Assembly (NCBI GenBank): GCA_019187485.1
Contig: JABAQR010000013.1
Span: 1 to 62,834, forward strand
Reading direction: 5' to 3'
Origin: Lysobacterales bacterium
Lineage (GTDB): Bacteria > Pseudomonadota > Gammaproteobacteria > Xanthomonadales > SZUA-5
Length of the DNA stretch: 62,834 nt
The translations under genes were made by a program, and so were the position numbers. The notes beneath the pieces were generated by a model that had not been told where the DNA came from, did no database searches, and worked only from the letters and a program-made list of their open reading frames with translations. Below, one piece after another: positions 54,586-62,801 of this stretch. The first letter of the stretch is position 1. Each line of letters opens with the position of its first letter.

Positions 54586-54957
54586 TCAGACTCCAGTTCG
54601 GACCAGTACGCCGAGCGCGCGCAGTTGCGCCATCGCGGTGGCTTTCTGTTCAGGGGTGATGGCGGCGGGCCACTGCAGCGCGCGGTCGGACACGATCGCG
54701 TGGCGACAGACCATCAGTGCATCGCGCTCGGCCAGGGTGGCGTCGGCGTCGACGATGAGCACGCCGATCGCGACCTTGGTGCTGTCGCTGGCGGCGGGGG
54801 CGAGGGCCTTGATGGTCCCGGTCGGGGTGAACGCGACCACCGCGCCGAGGCGTAGGTTGGATCCGGCGGCCACGGTGACCGTGTCACGCGAGTACGACTG
54901 CGGCGCTTCGAACTTGAGCAGATCGCCCAGGTTCTGACTTTCGAGGATGGCGGGCAT
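54586..54957 (-). CDS. head decoration protein (gpD-like)
   Basis: A 123-residue protein: L-K-F-E-A-P-Q-S-Y-S-R-D-T-V-T-V-A-A-G, L-R-L-G-A-V-V-A-F, then V-A-I-G-V-L-I-V-D-A-D-A. The last part reads A-L-Q-W-P-A-A-I-T-P-E-Q-K, as in lambda D-like trimers that stabilise expanded heads. It lies between scaffold and capsid genes, the lambda C-Nu3-D-E order. Confidence 0.8.
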   Translation of the reverse strand: MPAILESQNLGDLLKFEAPQSYSRDTVTVAAGSNLRLGAVVAFTPTGTIKALAPAASDSTKVAIGVLIVDADATLAERDALMVCRHAIVSDRALQWPAAITPEQKATAMAQLRALGVLVRTGV

Positions 54958-54960
54958 GGG

Positions 54961-55401
54961 TCAGCCTTTGCGCAGTTTGGCGACTGCAGCGAGTACGGGG
55001 TTGTGGGTGGGCGAGGCGGCAGCGGCCGCGGGATCCGAAGGCGTGGCGCTCGTCCGATGACCCATCGGCGGCAACAGCGAGCCGATCTCGGGGCCTGCGG
55101 CCAGTTCCGACAGGAGCGTTCGTCGCACCTGGTCGACACTGGCGTTGGCGTCGAGGAAACCGAGCGCCCGATCAGCGCGACCGGCCAACGCGCACATTTC
55201 GACGATCAGACGCGCGTCGGCGAAGCTGCGGGTGACTTGGGCCGCGGCAGTCGGTGCGGCAGGCGCAGAGGGCGTCGCCGGCGCCACCTCGACCTTCTCG
55301 ATGTCCTCGTCGGGAACGTCGATGGGCTCCGACACGTCGGGCTCGGCGGCGGGTTGAGCCGGTTTGTTCGGAAAAGGAATGTCGTTGGGTACGGTCGACA
55401 T
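54961..55401 (-). CDS. internal in-frame scaffold protein (Nu3-like)
   Basis: The in-frame Met at 55401 (M-S-T-V-P-N-D-I) is preceded by AAGGAC at good distance and starts exactly where protease homology ends. This would give a 146-residue acidic scaffold (P-D-V-S-E-P-I-D-V-P-D-E-D-I-E-K then helices), equivalent to lambda Nu3, nested inside gpC. Confidence 0.6.
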   Translation of the reverse strand: MSTVPNDIPFPNKPAQPAAEPDVSEPIDVPDEDIEKVEVAPATPSAPAAPTAAAQVTRSFADARLIVEMCALAGRADRALGFLDANASVDQVRRTLLSELAAGPEIGSLLPPMGHRTSATPSDPAAAAASPTHNPVLAAVAKLRKG

Positions 55402-56289
55402 GGTGATGTCCTTGATTGTGGGGGTGGGGGTCAGCAGTGCGGCGTGGTGCCCAAGCCGGTTGACTGGGCGCGAAAGGAACTGGGCGAACTCGGCCAGCGT
55501 GTCGTCGAAGCCGCCGACCGCGTCGGCCAGCCCGGCGTGCACCGCGTCTTCGGCGAAATACAAGCCGGCTTCCGTCGCGCGAATGGCATCGCTGTCGAGC
55601 CCACGCATCAGTGCAACGTGGTCGACGAACAGGTCGTAGAGCCGATCGACTTCGCGCTTCAATCGAGTCAGCGCTTCAGGCGCCAGCGCGGCATGCGGAG
55701 AGAGATCGGCCTTGTACGCGCCAGCGAGGACCGGCGTGTAGCGATAGCCCTGTTGCACATCGCGGGCGGACTGATCGATGTGCATGGCGATCACGCCGAT
55801 CGAGCCTACGCCCGCGGTGCGCGTGACCACGACCCGATTGGCGGCGGCTGCGATGGCGTAGGCCGCCGACAGCGCGGAGTCGACGGCCACGGCCCAGACC
55901 GGCTTGTGCTGCGCTAGCGTGCGCACGTGCTCGGCCAGTTCGAATACGCCGCCGGCTTCTCCACCGGGTGAATCGATCTCGAGCAGGACGCCGCGGACGG
56001 CCGTATCCACGGATGCGGCTTGAAGTCGCGCCGCGAGTTCGGAGTAGCTGGTCAGGCCAGACGCTGCTTCCAGTCCGTTGGTGCGTCGGACCAGCGTGCC
56101 GAATACCGGGATCACGGCGATCGACGATTGCGTGCGCACACTCGGCGCGATGACCGGCTCGAATGCTGCGACGCTGACCTGCGGTGCGCCAACGCGTTCG
56201 CCGAGCACCGCGAGCAGGACATCGAGTTTGGCGCGCGCGAGCAGCAGTGGCGTGCCGATCAATCGGCTCGCCAGATGGGGAAGGAACAT
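54961..56289 (-). CDS. S49-family head maturation protease with C-terminal scaffold (gpC-like)
   Basis: A 442-residue protein. Residues about 30-290 form a ClpP/S49 protease: I-P-V-F-G-T-L-V, L-L-E-I-D-S-P-G-G-E-A-G-G, the nucleophile Ser in D-S-A-L-S-A-A-Y-A-I-A, and V-G-S-I-G-V-I-A-M. The last 146 residues are acidic and proline-rich, then helical, like the lambda Nu3 scaffold. It processes capsid, portal and scaffold during head maturation. It follows the portal gene by three bases. An internal start at 55401 can make the scaffold alone. Confidence 0.82.
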   Translation of the reverse strand: MFLPHLASRLIGTPLLLARAKLDVLLAVLGERVGAPQVSVAAFEPVIAPSVRTQSSIAVIPVFGTLVRRTNGLEAASGLTSYSELAARLQAASVDTAVRGVLLEIDSPGGEAGGVFELAEHVRTLAQHKPVWAVAVDSALSAAYAIAAAANRVVVTRTAGVGSIGVIAMHIDQSARDVQQGYRYTPVLAGAYKADLSPHAALAPEALTRLKREVDRLYDLFVDHVALMRGLDSDAIRATEAGLYFAEDAVHAGLADAVGGFDDTLAEFAQFLSRPVNRLGHHAALLTPTPTIKDITMSTVPNDIPFPNKPAQPAAEPDVSEPIDVPDEDIEKVEVAPATPSAPAAPTAAAQVTRSFADARLIVEMCALAGRADRALGFLDANASVDQVRRTLLSELAAGPEIGSLLPPMGHRTSATPSDPAAAAASPTHNPVLAAVAKLRKG

Positions 56290-56292
56290 GAT

Positions 56293-57780
56293 TCAGGCGC
56301 CTGGGGTCGGGGTGGCGTCGGACAAACGCTCGGGGTCGCGGCGCGGATCGGTGTCGAGCACCAAGCCGAGTTGATCCGCGCGCTGGTTGTCGGCGGCGAT
56401 CTCGCGATCGATGTCTTCGGCGTCGTAGCCGAATGCGCTGATCGCTTCGGAGCGGCTGAGAAGGCCGGAGCGGATCGCGATCTTCACCGCGTTGAACTCC
56501 TTCTGCGGATCCACCCATTGCCAGCCTTGCGGGATCCACTTCACCGCCTGCACTTCGCGCTGCCTGCGCGTGTAGTCAGCGACCGGCAATGACCCTTCCA
56601 GCACGACCTGGGTCATCCACGCCTTCCAGATCGGGCGGCACAACTGGTGCACGATCACGCCGTGCTGGATCGCCTCGACCCGGCGCCGAAACTCCAGCAA
56701 CCCAGCCCGAATCGAGCTGTAGTTCACCTGGGTCAAGTCGCCGGTCAGTTGCTCGTAGGTCACACCCATCGCCGCCGCAACCGCGCGGAACTGCATGCGC
56801 AGGAACTCGGCGTAGCTGGCGCCGACATCGGCCGGCTGGCTGAATTTGATGTCCTCACCCGCCTCCAGGATCTGCATCGTCCCCGGCTCCAGACCCGCGA
56901 GCGCGATGCCGTTCGCGTCCGGCAGGCCTTCCCCTATCAACGGGTCTTCGGGCTGCACGCGCGTGATGAACCCGGCGAACATCGCCGCCGTCTTCTTGCG
57001 GACCAGTTCGGCATCGTCGTATTGGTCCAACTCGTTGAGCTTGACCAGCGCGCGAGCCAACCACGGCTCGCCGCGGATCTGTCCTGGACGCAGCGGACGA
57101 AACAGATGCACGATCTCGTGCGCCGGGACGCGCACGGTGTCCGAGCCGCTGCTGGTCGACATCGGCGCCAGCGCCCCATCTTCAGGATGCTGTCGGTAGA
57201 GGTGATAAGCCACGCGGCGTCCGAGGGAATCGAACTCGATGCCGGCGCGAATGGTGTTGCCGCCTGCCGTGCTCGTGTTCAAGGTCACCGGCAGATGTTC
57301 CGGTTCGAGCAGTTGCAGTTGCAGGCCGACGACCAGACCATCTTCGGGTCGCCGTGGACGCAGACGAATCAGACACTCGCCGCCTTCCAGCATCGCCCGG
57401 CACGCGAGTGCCTGCAGCCCGTAGAAGTCAGTCAATCCTGCAGCGTCGGCCTCACCGACCCACGCCGACCACAAGCGATGAATAGCCTCCCGCAACGTCT
57501 GATCGGCCACCATCGACTGCGGCTTGATGCCAGTGCCGATCGCGTTGGACACATAGGACTCCAGCGCAGCATTCGCCCAGGCATTGCGCCGCGCGATGTC
57601 GCGGCTCTTGGCGCGCAACTCGGTCTGCGTCGCCAGCATGGCGGCCACGGCGCCCGGGTTGCCGGGTGACCAGGCCAGCGAGCGTCGACCCCGGCCAGCC
57701 GCGTCATGCACGGGAAGTCCGAGCCACTTGCGGGTGGTGCGCGCAACGCTGGCGAACCAGCCGCGCGAGGGGCGCGCCAT
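56293..57780 (-). CDS. portal protein (gpB-like)
   Basis: A 495-residue portal. Characteristic parts: R-N-A-W-A-N-A-A-L-E-S-Y-V-S-N-A-I-G-T-G-I, L-A-C-R-A-M-L-E-G-G-E, E-I-V-H-L-F-R-P-L-R-P-G-Q-I-R-G-E-P, and Y-E-Q-L-T-G-D-L-T-Q-V-N-Y-S-S-I-R-A-G-L. The dodecameric portal is the DNA channel of the head. The start at 57780 shares a base with the gpW stop; a longer frame to 57831 lies inside gpW. Confidence 0.88.
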   Translation of the reverse strand: MARPSRGWFASVARTTRKWLGLPVHDAAGRGRRSLAWSPGNPGAVAAMLATQTELRAKSRDIARRNAWANAALESYVSNAIGTGIKPQSMVADQTLREAIHRLWSAWVGEADAAGLTDFYGLQALACRAMLEGGECLIRLRPRRPEDGLVVGLQLQLLEPEHLPVTLNTSTAGGNTIRAGIEFDSLGRRVAYHLYRQHPEDGALAPMSTSSGSDTVRVPAHEIVHLFRPLRPGQIRGEPWLARALVKLNELDQYDDAELVRKKTAAMFAGFITRVQPEDPLIGEGLPDANGIALAGLEPGTMQILEAGEDIKFSQPADVGASYAEFLRMQFRAVAAAMGVTYEQLTGDLTQVNYSSIRAGLLEFRRRVEAIQHGVIVHQLCRPIWKAWMTQVVLEGSLPVADYTRRQREVQAVKWIPQGWQWVDPQKEFNAVKIAIRSGLLSRSEAISAFGYDAEDIDREIAADNQRADQLGLVLDTDPRRDPERLSDATPTPGA

Positions 57781-58001
57781 CACAGCCCCTTGCTGGTTGT
57801 CACGCGGATCTGCCGAGGCGCGCCGGGCCACAGCCCGCTGTCACGTGCCTGCTCAAAGAGCCCGCGTTTGACCTCGCGGATCGCCGCCTTCAGCTCCTCG
57901 ACCGAGCGGTACTCGACCATCTTGTCCTCGAAACGCACGCGACTCTCGCCGCGCGCGAGGGCCTGCTCAAGCGCAGCGAGGTGATCGTCGGTGTAGGCCA
58001 T
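57780..58001 (-). CDS. head-tail joining protein (gpW-like)
   Basis: A 73-residue protein, M-A-Y-T-D-D-H-L-A-A-L-E-Q-A-L-A-R-G, then R-V-R-F-E-D-K-M-V-E-Y-R-S-V-E-E-L and a basic tail. This is the small alpha-beta gpW fold found between terminase and portal genes in lambda-like phages. It is TGATG-coupled to the portal gene and starts at the stop codon of the preceding protein. Confidence 0.78.
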   Translation of the reverse strand: MAYTDDHLAALEQALARGESRVRFEDKMVEYRSVEELKAAIREVKRGLFEQARDSGLWPGAPRQIRVTTSKGL

Positions 58002-58444
58002 CAGGCGTACACCACGATATTCACTTCCGCCGAATCCACCGGCGTGCCGCTGGTGGTGACGACCGACAGTTCGAGCGATTGCGCCGTCTTGGCGTCACCA
58101 CGTACACGTGCGATGGCCAGCTTGATCGACGTCTGTTGCCCGCCATTACGCGCGAATGCCTGCCAGCAGTAGTCCGCGTTGGGCATTGCCGCCTGGAAAT
58201 GAAGGCGATAGCGACCGACGCCCTGGCGTTCGACCCGGGCGATGTTGAAGCCGGACCGAAGCACGGCGACCTGCGCTTGCGTCGCGAAGCAGGCCCAGGC
58301 CTTGGCCACGCCGGGATGTCCCGGCGTGACCACGGTCTCACCTGGCGGAAGGCGCCCTTCGAGGGCGCCGATCCGCTGGCGAGCAGCCTTGAGCTCGAGC
58401 GCAATCCGCGTGGCCAGACTCGCGATGTTGCGAACGAGGCTCAT
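58001..58444 (-). CDS. fibre-type phage protein in packaging operon (147 aa)
   Basis: A 147-residue protein. The first 28 residues form a helix (M-S-L-V-R-N-I-A-S-L-A-T-R-I-A) almost matching the start of the next protein upstream. The rest has the fibre-tip pattern: A-W-A-C-F-A-T-Q, L-R-S-G-F-N-I-A-R-V, G-V-G-R-Y-R-L-H-F, A-M-P-N-A-D-Y. Such domains normally belong to tail fibres, so the place between terminase and gpW is odd. Function inferred only. Confidence 0.6.
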   Translation of the reverse strand: MSLVRNIASLATRIALELKAARQRIGALEGRLPPGETVVTPGHPGVAKAWACFATQAQVAVLRSGFNIARVERQGVGRYRLHFQAAMPNADYCWQAFARNGGQQTSIKLAIARVRGDAKTAQSLELSVVTTSGTPVDSAEVNIVVYA

Positions 58445-58448
58445 CGGC

Positions 58449-58955
58449 TCAGGCCGCCAGCGCGTCGCGGAACACGACGACGAAGTCGACCTCGGTGTCG
58501 CCGACCGCCTCGGCGGAGACCGCGCCGATGTTCTGGCGGGCCTGCGCCTGGGAATCGACGGTCAGGTCCTGCGGCTCGTCATGGCGCACGCGCGACTCCA
58601 GCGCACGGGTCAGCGCAGCGATGCCCGAGGCGTCGCCGGCCAGCGCATCCTGGAGTTCCTTCAGCGTGTCGAAGGCGCCGTCGGCACCGCCCAGGATGTC
58701 AGCCTTGAGCTGGTCGAGGCGGCGGACGATGCCGGACGCGGAGAAGGTGGTGCTGACCCCGTTCGGGTTCTCGTCGTCGATGATGTTGAGACCCGGCGTG
58801 ACATCGATCAGCGCGCGGACTTCGTTGATCGCGGCCACCAGGTTCGACTGGTCGCGGGTGGTGAGTTCGGTGGGATTGCCGAGGTCGCGGCGGATAGCCT
58901 TGAACTCGGCGGCGAGTCGGAGAATCAGGGATTCGATACGGGAGACGAGCGACAT
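58449..58955 (-). CDS. fibre-type phage protein in packaging operon (168 aa)
   Basis: A 168-residue protein, N-terminal helix M-S-L-V-S-R-I-E-S-L-I-L-R-L-A, then N-L-V-A-A-I-N-E-V-R, G-I-V-R-R-L-D-Q-L, T-L-K-E-L-Q-D-A-L and a repeat Q-A-R-Q-N-I-G-A-V. The Q-x-R-x-N-I-G-A motif recurs in phage tail fibre repeats. It shares its first helix with the 147-residue neighbour. Probably an accessory fibre or assembly protein. Confidence 0.6.
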   Translation of the reverse strand: MSLVSRIESLILRLAAEFKAIRRDLGNPTELTTRDQSNLVAAINEVRALIDVTPGLNIIDDENPNGVSTTFSASGIVRRLDQLKADILGGADGAFDTLKELQDALAGDASGIAALTRALESRVRHDEPQDLTVDSQAQARQNIGAVSAEAVGDTEVDFVVVFRDALAA

Positions 58956-58995
58956 GGGTGTTGGTAGTCCTGTGGTGTGGGGTTGACGATCCGGC

Positions 58996-60954
58996 TCAGC
59001 TTCCGCCCAGCCAGCGACTGCGAATCAGGCGTCGGCCCGTTCGCTTCGTGGCTGCGGCGGCCCGGTCGGCCAGATCGGCGACCGGGAGTTCGGTGGATGA
59101 CGATTCAGCGGAGTGATCCGGCACGCCCAGTTGGCGCTGCAGTTCGATCCAGTGGCGTTCTTCGAAGCGATCAAGACCTGCCGCAGCGGCAGCGGCGCGC
59201 GCGTACACCAGGCAGTCCAGCGCCTCGTTACGTTCGCGCAGCTTCTGCCACTCACGAACCGCGAAGCCGTTACGGTCGCGCCGCGTGACCAACTGCTCGG
59301 CACAGAGTTGCTGGACGAACTCAGCGTCGACCTTCGGCAAGTGGATGTAGCCCGGCGGATAGGCCACGTCGCCCTGCGCATCGGTCTCGACGGTCTTCTT
59401 CAGACACGTCGTGATCTCGAGCTTGGCGATGCCGGTGGCCACCGCGTAGACCTTGATGCCGCGCTTGAGCTTCTTGCCGCCGATGCTGACGTCGACCGCG
59501 GTTGGCGTACCGATCAAGGCGGCGCCCCGAGCCACGCCCTTGACTGCCATCAGCCGCGCATCCTTGCGGGCGCGGACAAAGGCGTAGACCTGCTGCGTGG
59601 CAAAACCGGAGTCGATCGCGAAGCGCGCCAGCGGAATCTGCGCGCCGCTCTCGTGAGTCCAGCGCTCGTCGATTAGCTCGGCTAGTTGCTTCCACACCGC
59701 ATCGTGATGGGTCTCGCCCATCATCACGCGGTGCTCAATCAGCCAGCATTCCTTGCCAGGTCCGTAGGCCCAGATCGAGGCTTCGATGCGATCCTTCTGT
59801 ACGTCGGCGCCGCCCACCAGGAGCAGGCCACCGAGCGGCACGGTGCCGACGCGGTAGTCCTCGCGACGTTCAACAAGGCGCTCCCAGTCGGGCGCATCAC
59901 CTTCCTCGACCCAGGCTTCGCCCAGTTCCGTGTTCTTGAAGGTCTTGATCGCCGATGCCGATCCAGACTCCTTGCTGACCGCGGCCTCCCAAGCGGCGGC
60001 AATGTCGCGCCAGGCGCGCCAGCCGACCGGGCTGTAGAGCGATGACAGATGGAAGCCCGCGGTCTTGGCTGGGACCTGCGACATCGCGCGCCACTCGCCA
60101 TGTTCGAGCATCCAGGTCTTGTGGTGCTCGGCGATCGCGGTGTCGCAGGACTCGCAGACGTACGCGGAAGTCTCCGGCGCACCCTTGTCCCAGCGCAGTT
60201 GTTCGAAGCGCAGCCATTGCCGGTGCGAGCAGTGCGGACACGGCACGAAGTAGCGGCGCTGGTCGCTGGCCTCGTACTCCCGCTCAATGGCCGAGGCCCC
60301 GGCAATCGTCGGGGTCGAGACGATGAAGATCTTGCGGCGGGCGAAGGTGCGCGTGCGCGCTTCGGCCAGCGAGATCGCATCGCCTTCGCCCTCAACGTCC
60401 AACGGATAGCCGTCGACCTCATCCAGAAACAGGTATCGCACCGGCATCGAGCGCAGACCCACCGCGCTGTTGGCGCCGGTCATCACCAGCACGCCACCGC
60501 GGAACTCTTTGGCCAGGATCGTGTTGCCGGAGTCGCGTGAGCGCGCCGGGGAGATCAACTCGGCCAGCACACCCGACTCCTCGATCAGCGGATCGATGCG
60601 CTGCTTGGAGTTGCGCTTGGCCATCTCGACGGTTGGCCACACCGCCATCATCGGTCCCGGCGCGTGGTGGATCACGTAGCCGATCCAGTTCGAGCCCATC
60701 TCTGTCGCGCCCAACTGGGCGGCCTTCATGAACACCACCCGCTCGACCGCTGAGGTCGGCGACAGGCAATCCATGATCGCTTTCAGGTAAGGCGTGCGGC
60801 TGGTGCGCCAGCGCCCGGGTTCTGCAGACGCCTTGCTGGACAGCATCCGGTGTCGATCCGACCACTCCGATACCGAGAGCAAGGGATCGGGCAGCATGCC
60901 TTCGCGCCAGGCGCGTTCGAGTTCCGCGGCGCCGTCGTAGACCGAATCGCTCAT
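58996..60954 (-). CDS. terminase large subunit (gpA family)
   Basis: A 652-residue gpA-type packaging motor. The Walker-A-like A-A-Q-L-G-A-T-E is at about 78-85, Walker B Y-L-F-L-D-E-V-D at about 174-181, a zinc-finger-like C-P-H-C...C-E-S-C in the middle, and a nuclease half with A-I-D-S-G-F-A-T and C-L-V-Y-A-R-A near the C-terminus. It cuts and packages the genome with the small subunit upstream. The start at 60954 overlaps the small subunit stop. Confidence 0.9.
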   Translation of the reverse strand: MSDSVYDGAAELERAWREGMLPDPLLSVSEWSDRHRMLSSKASAEPGRWRTSRTPYLKAIMDCLSPTSAVERVVFMKAAQLGATEMGSNWIGYVIHHAPGPMMAVWPTVEMAKRNSKQRIDPLIEESGVLAELISPARSRDSGNTILAKEFRGGVLVMTGANSAVGLRSMPVRYLFLDEVDGYPLDVEGEGDAISLAEARTRTFARRKIFIVSTPTIAGASAIEREYEASDQRRYFVPCPHCSHRQWLRFEQLRWDKGAPETSAYVCESCDTAIAEHHKTWMLEHGEWRAMSQVPAKTAGFHLSSLYSPVGWRAWRDIAAAWEAAVSKESGSASAIKTFKNTELGEAWVEEGDAPDWERLVERREDYRVGTVPLGGLLLVGGADVQKDRIEASIWAYGPGKECWLIEHRVMMGETHHDAVWKQLAELIDERWTHESGAQIPLARFAIDSGFATQQVYAFVRARKDARLMAVKGVARGAALIGTPTAVDVSIGGKKLKRGIKVYAVATGIAKLEITTCLKKTVETDAQGDVAYPPGYIHLPKVDAEFVQQLCAEQLVTRRDRNGFAVREWQKLRERNEALDCLVYARAAAAAAGLDRFEERHWIELQRQLGVPDHSAESSSTELPVADLADRAAAATKRTGRRLIRSRWLGGS

Positions 60955-61487
60955 TCGACGCGCGGGCGCAGTTCGCCCAACTCCTGCAGGTGGTCGCGCA
61001 CGGCGGCCTCAAGGGCGACGTGCAAGGTGTGTGGCTCGACGCCAAGCCGGGCTGCCATCTGCGCCGAGATGCGCGCGGGCCAGTTCAGCCACGCATCGCG
61101 CTCGGTGCGCGCGAGCTTGAACACGTGCGCGATGGCCTGGTTGCGGTCAACCAGTTCGCCCTTGAGGCGCGCCAGTCGCACCTTGTTCGTTTGTGCCTTG
61201 ACCACCTCGTTGACCGTGCGCGCCTGCAGCAGCGACGCGCCGCCGGTCGGCAGCGTGGCGGTGGCATCGCCCGTCGGCGCGCTTTCGGCAGGAACGGGCG
61301 CACGCGCGGCCTGGGTGCGCGTGCCTACGCGCGGCGCCTCGGTGTTGCGCGACCACTGCGCGTCGGCGCGCGCGGCGTCGAGCGTGCCGTCGGCCTCTGG
61401 CGTGATGCGCCCCGCAGCGATGGCTTTCCGAACCGCGGCGTCCGACACGCCTCGGTGGCGCGCGTAGGCGCGAATCGACAGTCCCAT
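60951..61487 (-). CDS. terminase small subunit (Nu1-like)
   Basis: A 178-residue protein with an N-terminal MerR-type HTH (S-I-R-A-Y-A-R-H-R-G-V-S-D-A-A-V-R-K-A), a low-complexity Ala/Pro/Thr linker (about 50-85) and a helical C-terminus (W-L-N-W-P-A-R-I-S-A-Q-M-A-A-R-L-G). This is the layout of lambda Nu1. It begins the leftward late operon and recognises the packaging site. The 112-base gap to the rightward gene contains the first 33-bp repeat. Confidence 0.82.
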   Translation of the reverse strand: MGLSIRAYARHRGVSDAAVRKAIAAGRITPEADGTLDAARADAQWSRNTEAPRVGTRTQAARAPVPAESAPTGDATATLPTGGASLLQARTVNEVVKAQTNKVRLARLKGELVDRNQAIAHVFKLARTERDAWLNWPARISAQMAARLGVEPHTLHVALEAAVRDHLQELGELRPRVE

Positions 61488-61523
61488 CGGCCCTTTTCAA
61501 CCCAGACAAACATTCGACGAAAA

Positions 61524-61556
61524 GCGCTTGGCTTCACTCCCGAACAGCGTGTTCAT
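61524..61556 (+). promoter_or_regulatory. 33-bp repeat, copy 1, promoter-like
   Basis: Begins GCGCTTGGCTTC and ends GAACAGCGTGTTCAT. TTGGCT and GTTCAT are exactly 17 bases apart, as in a sigma-70 promoter. The ATG at 61600 with GGAGC ribosome site follows 43 bases downstream. Confidence 0.55.
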
Positions 61557-61599
61557 GTGTCCCGCAGCAAGCACATCCACGCCACCACGGAGCACCTCC

Positions 61600-61860
61600 A
61601 TGAGCACGACAACCCGCGACCGCCAGGAGATCGTCGACGAACTCGGCGAGATCCAGTCCCAGATCCTGGAGTTGGTCGATCAGGCCCGCGCACTGCTGCG
61701 CAACAACGAATACCAGGGGGCGCTGATGCGCGCCGAGTCCTACTGGATCGCGCACGTCACCACCGCGATCAGCAACAACCACGGCTACCTCGGCAAATCG
61801 ATGGTGAGCCTGCAGGACACCATCGACGAGATCAAAGACGCCGAGGACGACGAGAACTGA
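61600..61860 (+). CDS. small acidic protein of phage right region (86 aa)
   Basis: An 86-residue helical acidic protein: M-S-T-T-T-R-D-R-Q-E-I-V-D-E-L-G-E-I, then A-R-A-L-L-R-N-N-E-Y-Q-G-A-L and an acidic tail D-A-E-D-D-E-N. No named family. It follows repeat copy 1 with a CCACGGAGC ribosome context shared by the other two small genes. The frame starting earlier, at 61528, crosses the repeat and was rejected. Confidence 0.65.
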   Translation: MSTTTRDRQEIVDELGEIQSQILELVDQARALLRNNEYQGALMRAESYWIAHVTTAISNNHGYLGKSMVSLQDTIDEIKDAEDDEN

Positions 61861-61906
61861 GCGCCGCCGCCGGGCGGGACCTCCCTCCCAGTCTGGCCAT
61901 CGAATC

Positions 61907-61939
61907 GCGCTTGGCTTCACCCACGAACAGCGCGTTCAT
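61907..61939 (+). promoter_or_regulatory. 33-bp repeat, copy 2, promoter-like
   Basis: Same as copy 1 but with three base changes in the middle and right part. TTGGCT and GTTCAT again have a 17-base gap. The ATG at 61976 follows 36 bases later. Confidence 0.55.
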
Positions 61940-61975
61940 CACGCACCACACCCAACCCAACCACGGAGCAACATC

Positions 61976-62566
61976 ATGAGCACGAATCCACTGACCCCCG
62001 CCCAACACTTCATCCTGGCCGCCGCCATCGAACACACCGACGGCCGCATCGAACGCTTCCCCGACAACATCAAGGGCGGCGCGCGCACCAAGGTGCTCGA
62101 CGGCCTCTTCAATCGCGCACTGATCACGCCAAACGGCGAGGGCTGGCGCGTCGCCGCCGAAGGCTACGACGCACTGGGCGCGCCGCGTCCAAGCGCCAAC
62201 GCGAGGCCGATCTCCATCTTCGAAGCCAAGCTGGACGCGATCATCTCCGCCGCCGAGAGCACGCACACGCCGGACGCCCACCCCGAGCCCGACGGCGTCG
62301 GCATCGAAAGCGAAGTTGCCACCGCCGAGGCGACCTTCACGGCCCCGACCACGACGCCGCGCACGCGCGAGCACAGCAAGCAGGCGGAAGTCATCCGCAT
62401 GCTCCGGCGTCCCGAAGGCGCGACCATCCGCCAGATCTGCGAAGCCACCGGATGGCAGCAGCACACGGTGCGCGGGACCTTTGCCGGCGCCTTCAAGAAG
62501 AAGCTCGGCATGACCTTGACTTCCGAGAAAGCCACGGGCGCAGAACGGGTCTACCGCGCCGCCTGA
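61976..62566 (+). CDS. DUF3489 domain protein (196 aa)
   Basis: A 196-residue protein. The N-terminal helices (L-T-P-A-Q-H-F-I-L-A-A-A-I-E-H-T-D-G) include a wHTH-like G-A-R-T-K-V-L-D-G-L. After an acidic linker, the C-terminus has the DUF3489 core Q-A-E-V-I-R-M-L-R-R-P-E-G-A-T-I-R and W-Q-Q-H-T-V-R-G-T-F-A-G-A. The family is common on plasmids and prophages; function unknown, perhaps DNA binding. It follows repeat copy 2. Confidence 0.78.
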   Translation: MSTNPLTPAQHFILAAAIEHTDGRIERFPDNIKGGARTKVLDGLFNRALITPNGEGWRVAAEGYDALGAPRPSANARPISIFEAKLDAIISAAESTHTPDAHPEPDGVGIESEVATAEATFTAPTTTPRTREHSKQAEVIRMLRRPEGATIRQICEATGWQQHTVRGTFAGAFKKKLGMTLTSEKATGAERVYRAA

Positions 62567-62591
62567 AACAGCATCGGGAAGCCGGGCGAAA

Positions 62592-62624
62592 ACGCTTGGC
62601 TTCCCGATTGAACAGCGCGTTCAT
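62592..62624 (+). promoter_or_regulatory. 33-bp repeat, copy 3, promoter-like
   Basis: Starts ACGCTTGGCTTC and ends GAACAGCGCGTTCAT, with a different 6-base centre. TTGGCT and GTTCAT are 17 bases apart. The ATG at 62658 follows after 33 bases. Confidence 0.55.
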
Positions 62625-62657
62625 GGGCTCGTCGCCAATCCACGCCGGAGCCCCGCC

Positions 62658-62801
62658 ATGACCACCACCGACCTCTTTACCCGCATCGCGCAGACGCATC
62701 TTTCCATCTGTCACCGACCGCCCCAATGGAGCCATTTCGGGATCGGCGTAATGGAGCCAGTCGATGATCGGCGTAATGGAGCCACTTCAGGATCGCCGTA
62801 A
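62658..62801 (+). pseudogene. DUF6900-type small gene truncated by insertion
   Basis: The first 17 codons read M-T-T-T-D-L-F-T-R-I-A-Q-T-H-L-S-I, the usual start of small DUF6900-type proteins, which continue with T-L-E-T-R-x-S-D. Here homology ends at 62708 and the frame runs into the 25-bp repeat array, stopping at 62801. The insertion begins with TG at 62709. Confidence 0.5.

Noticed and set aside
61524..62624. The three 33-bp repeats as minus-strand peptides starting M-N-A/T-L-F and ending E-A-K-R
   Set aside because: The frames continue into unrelated sequence and have no ribosome site; exact 17-base promoter spacing on the plus strand is a better explanation.
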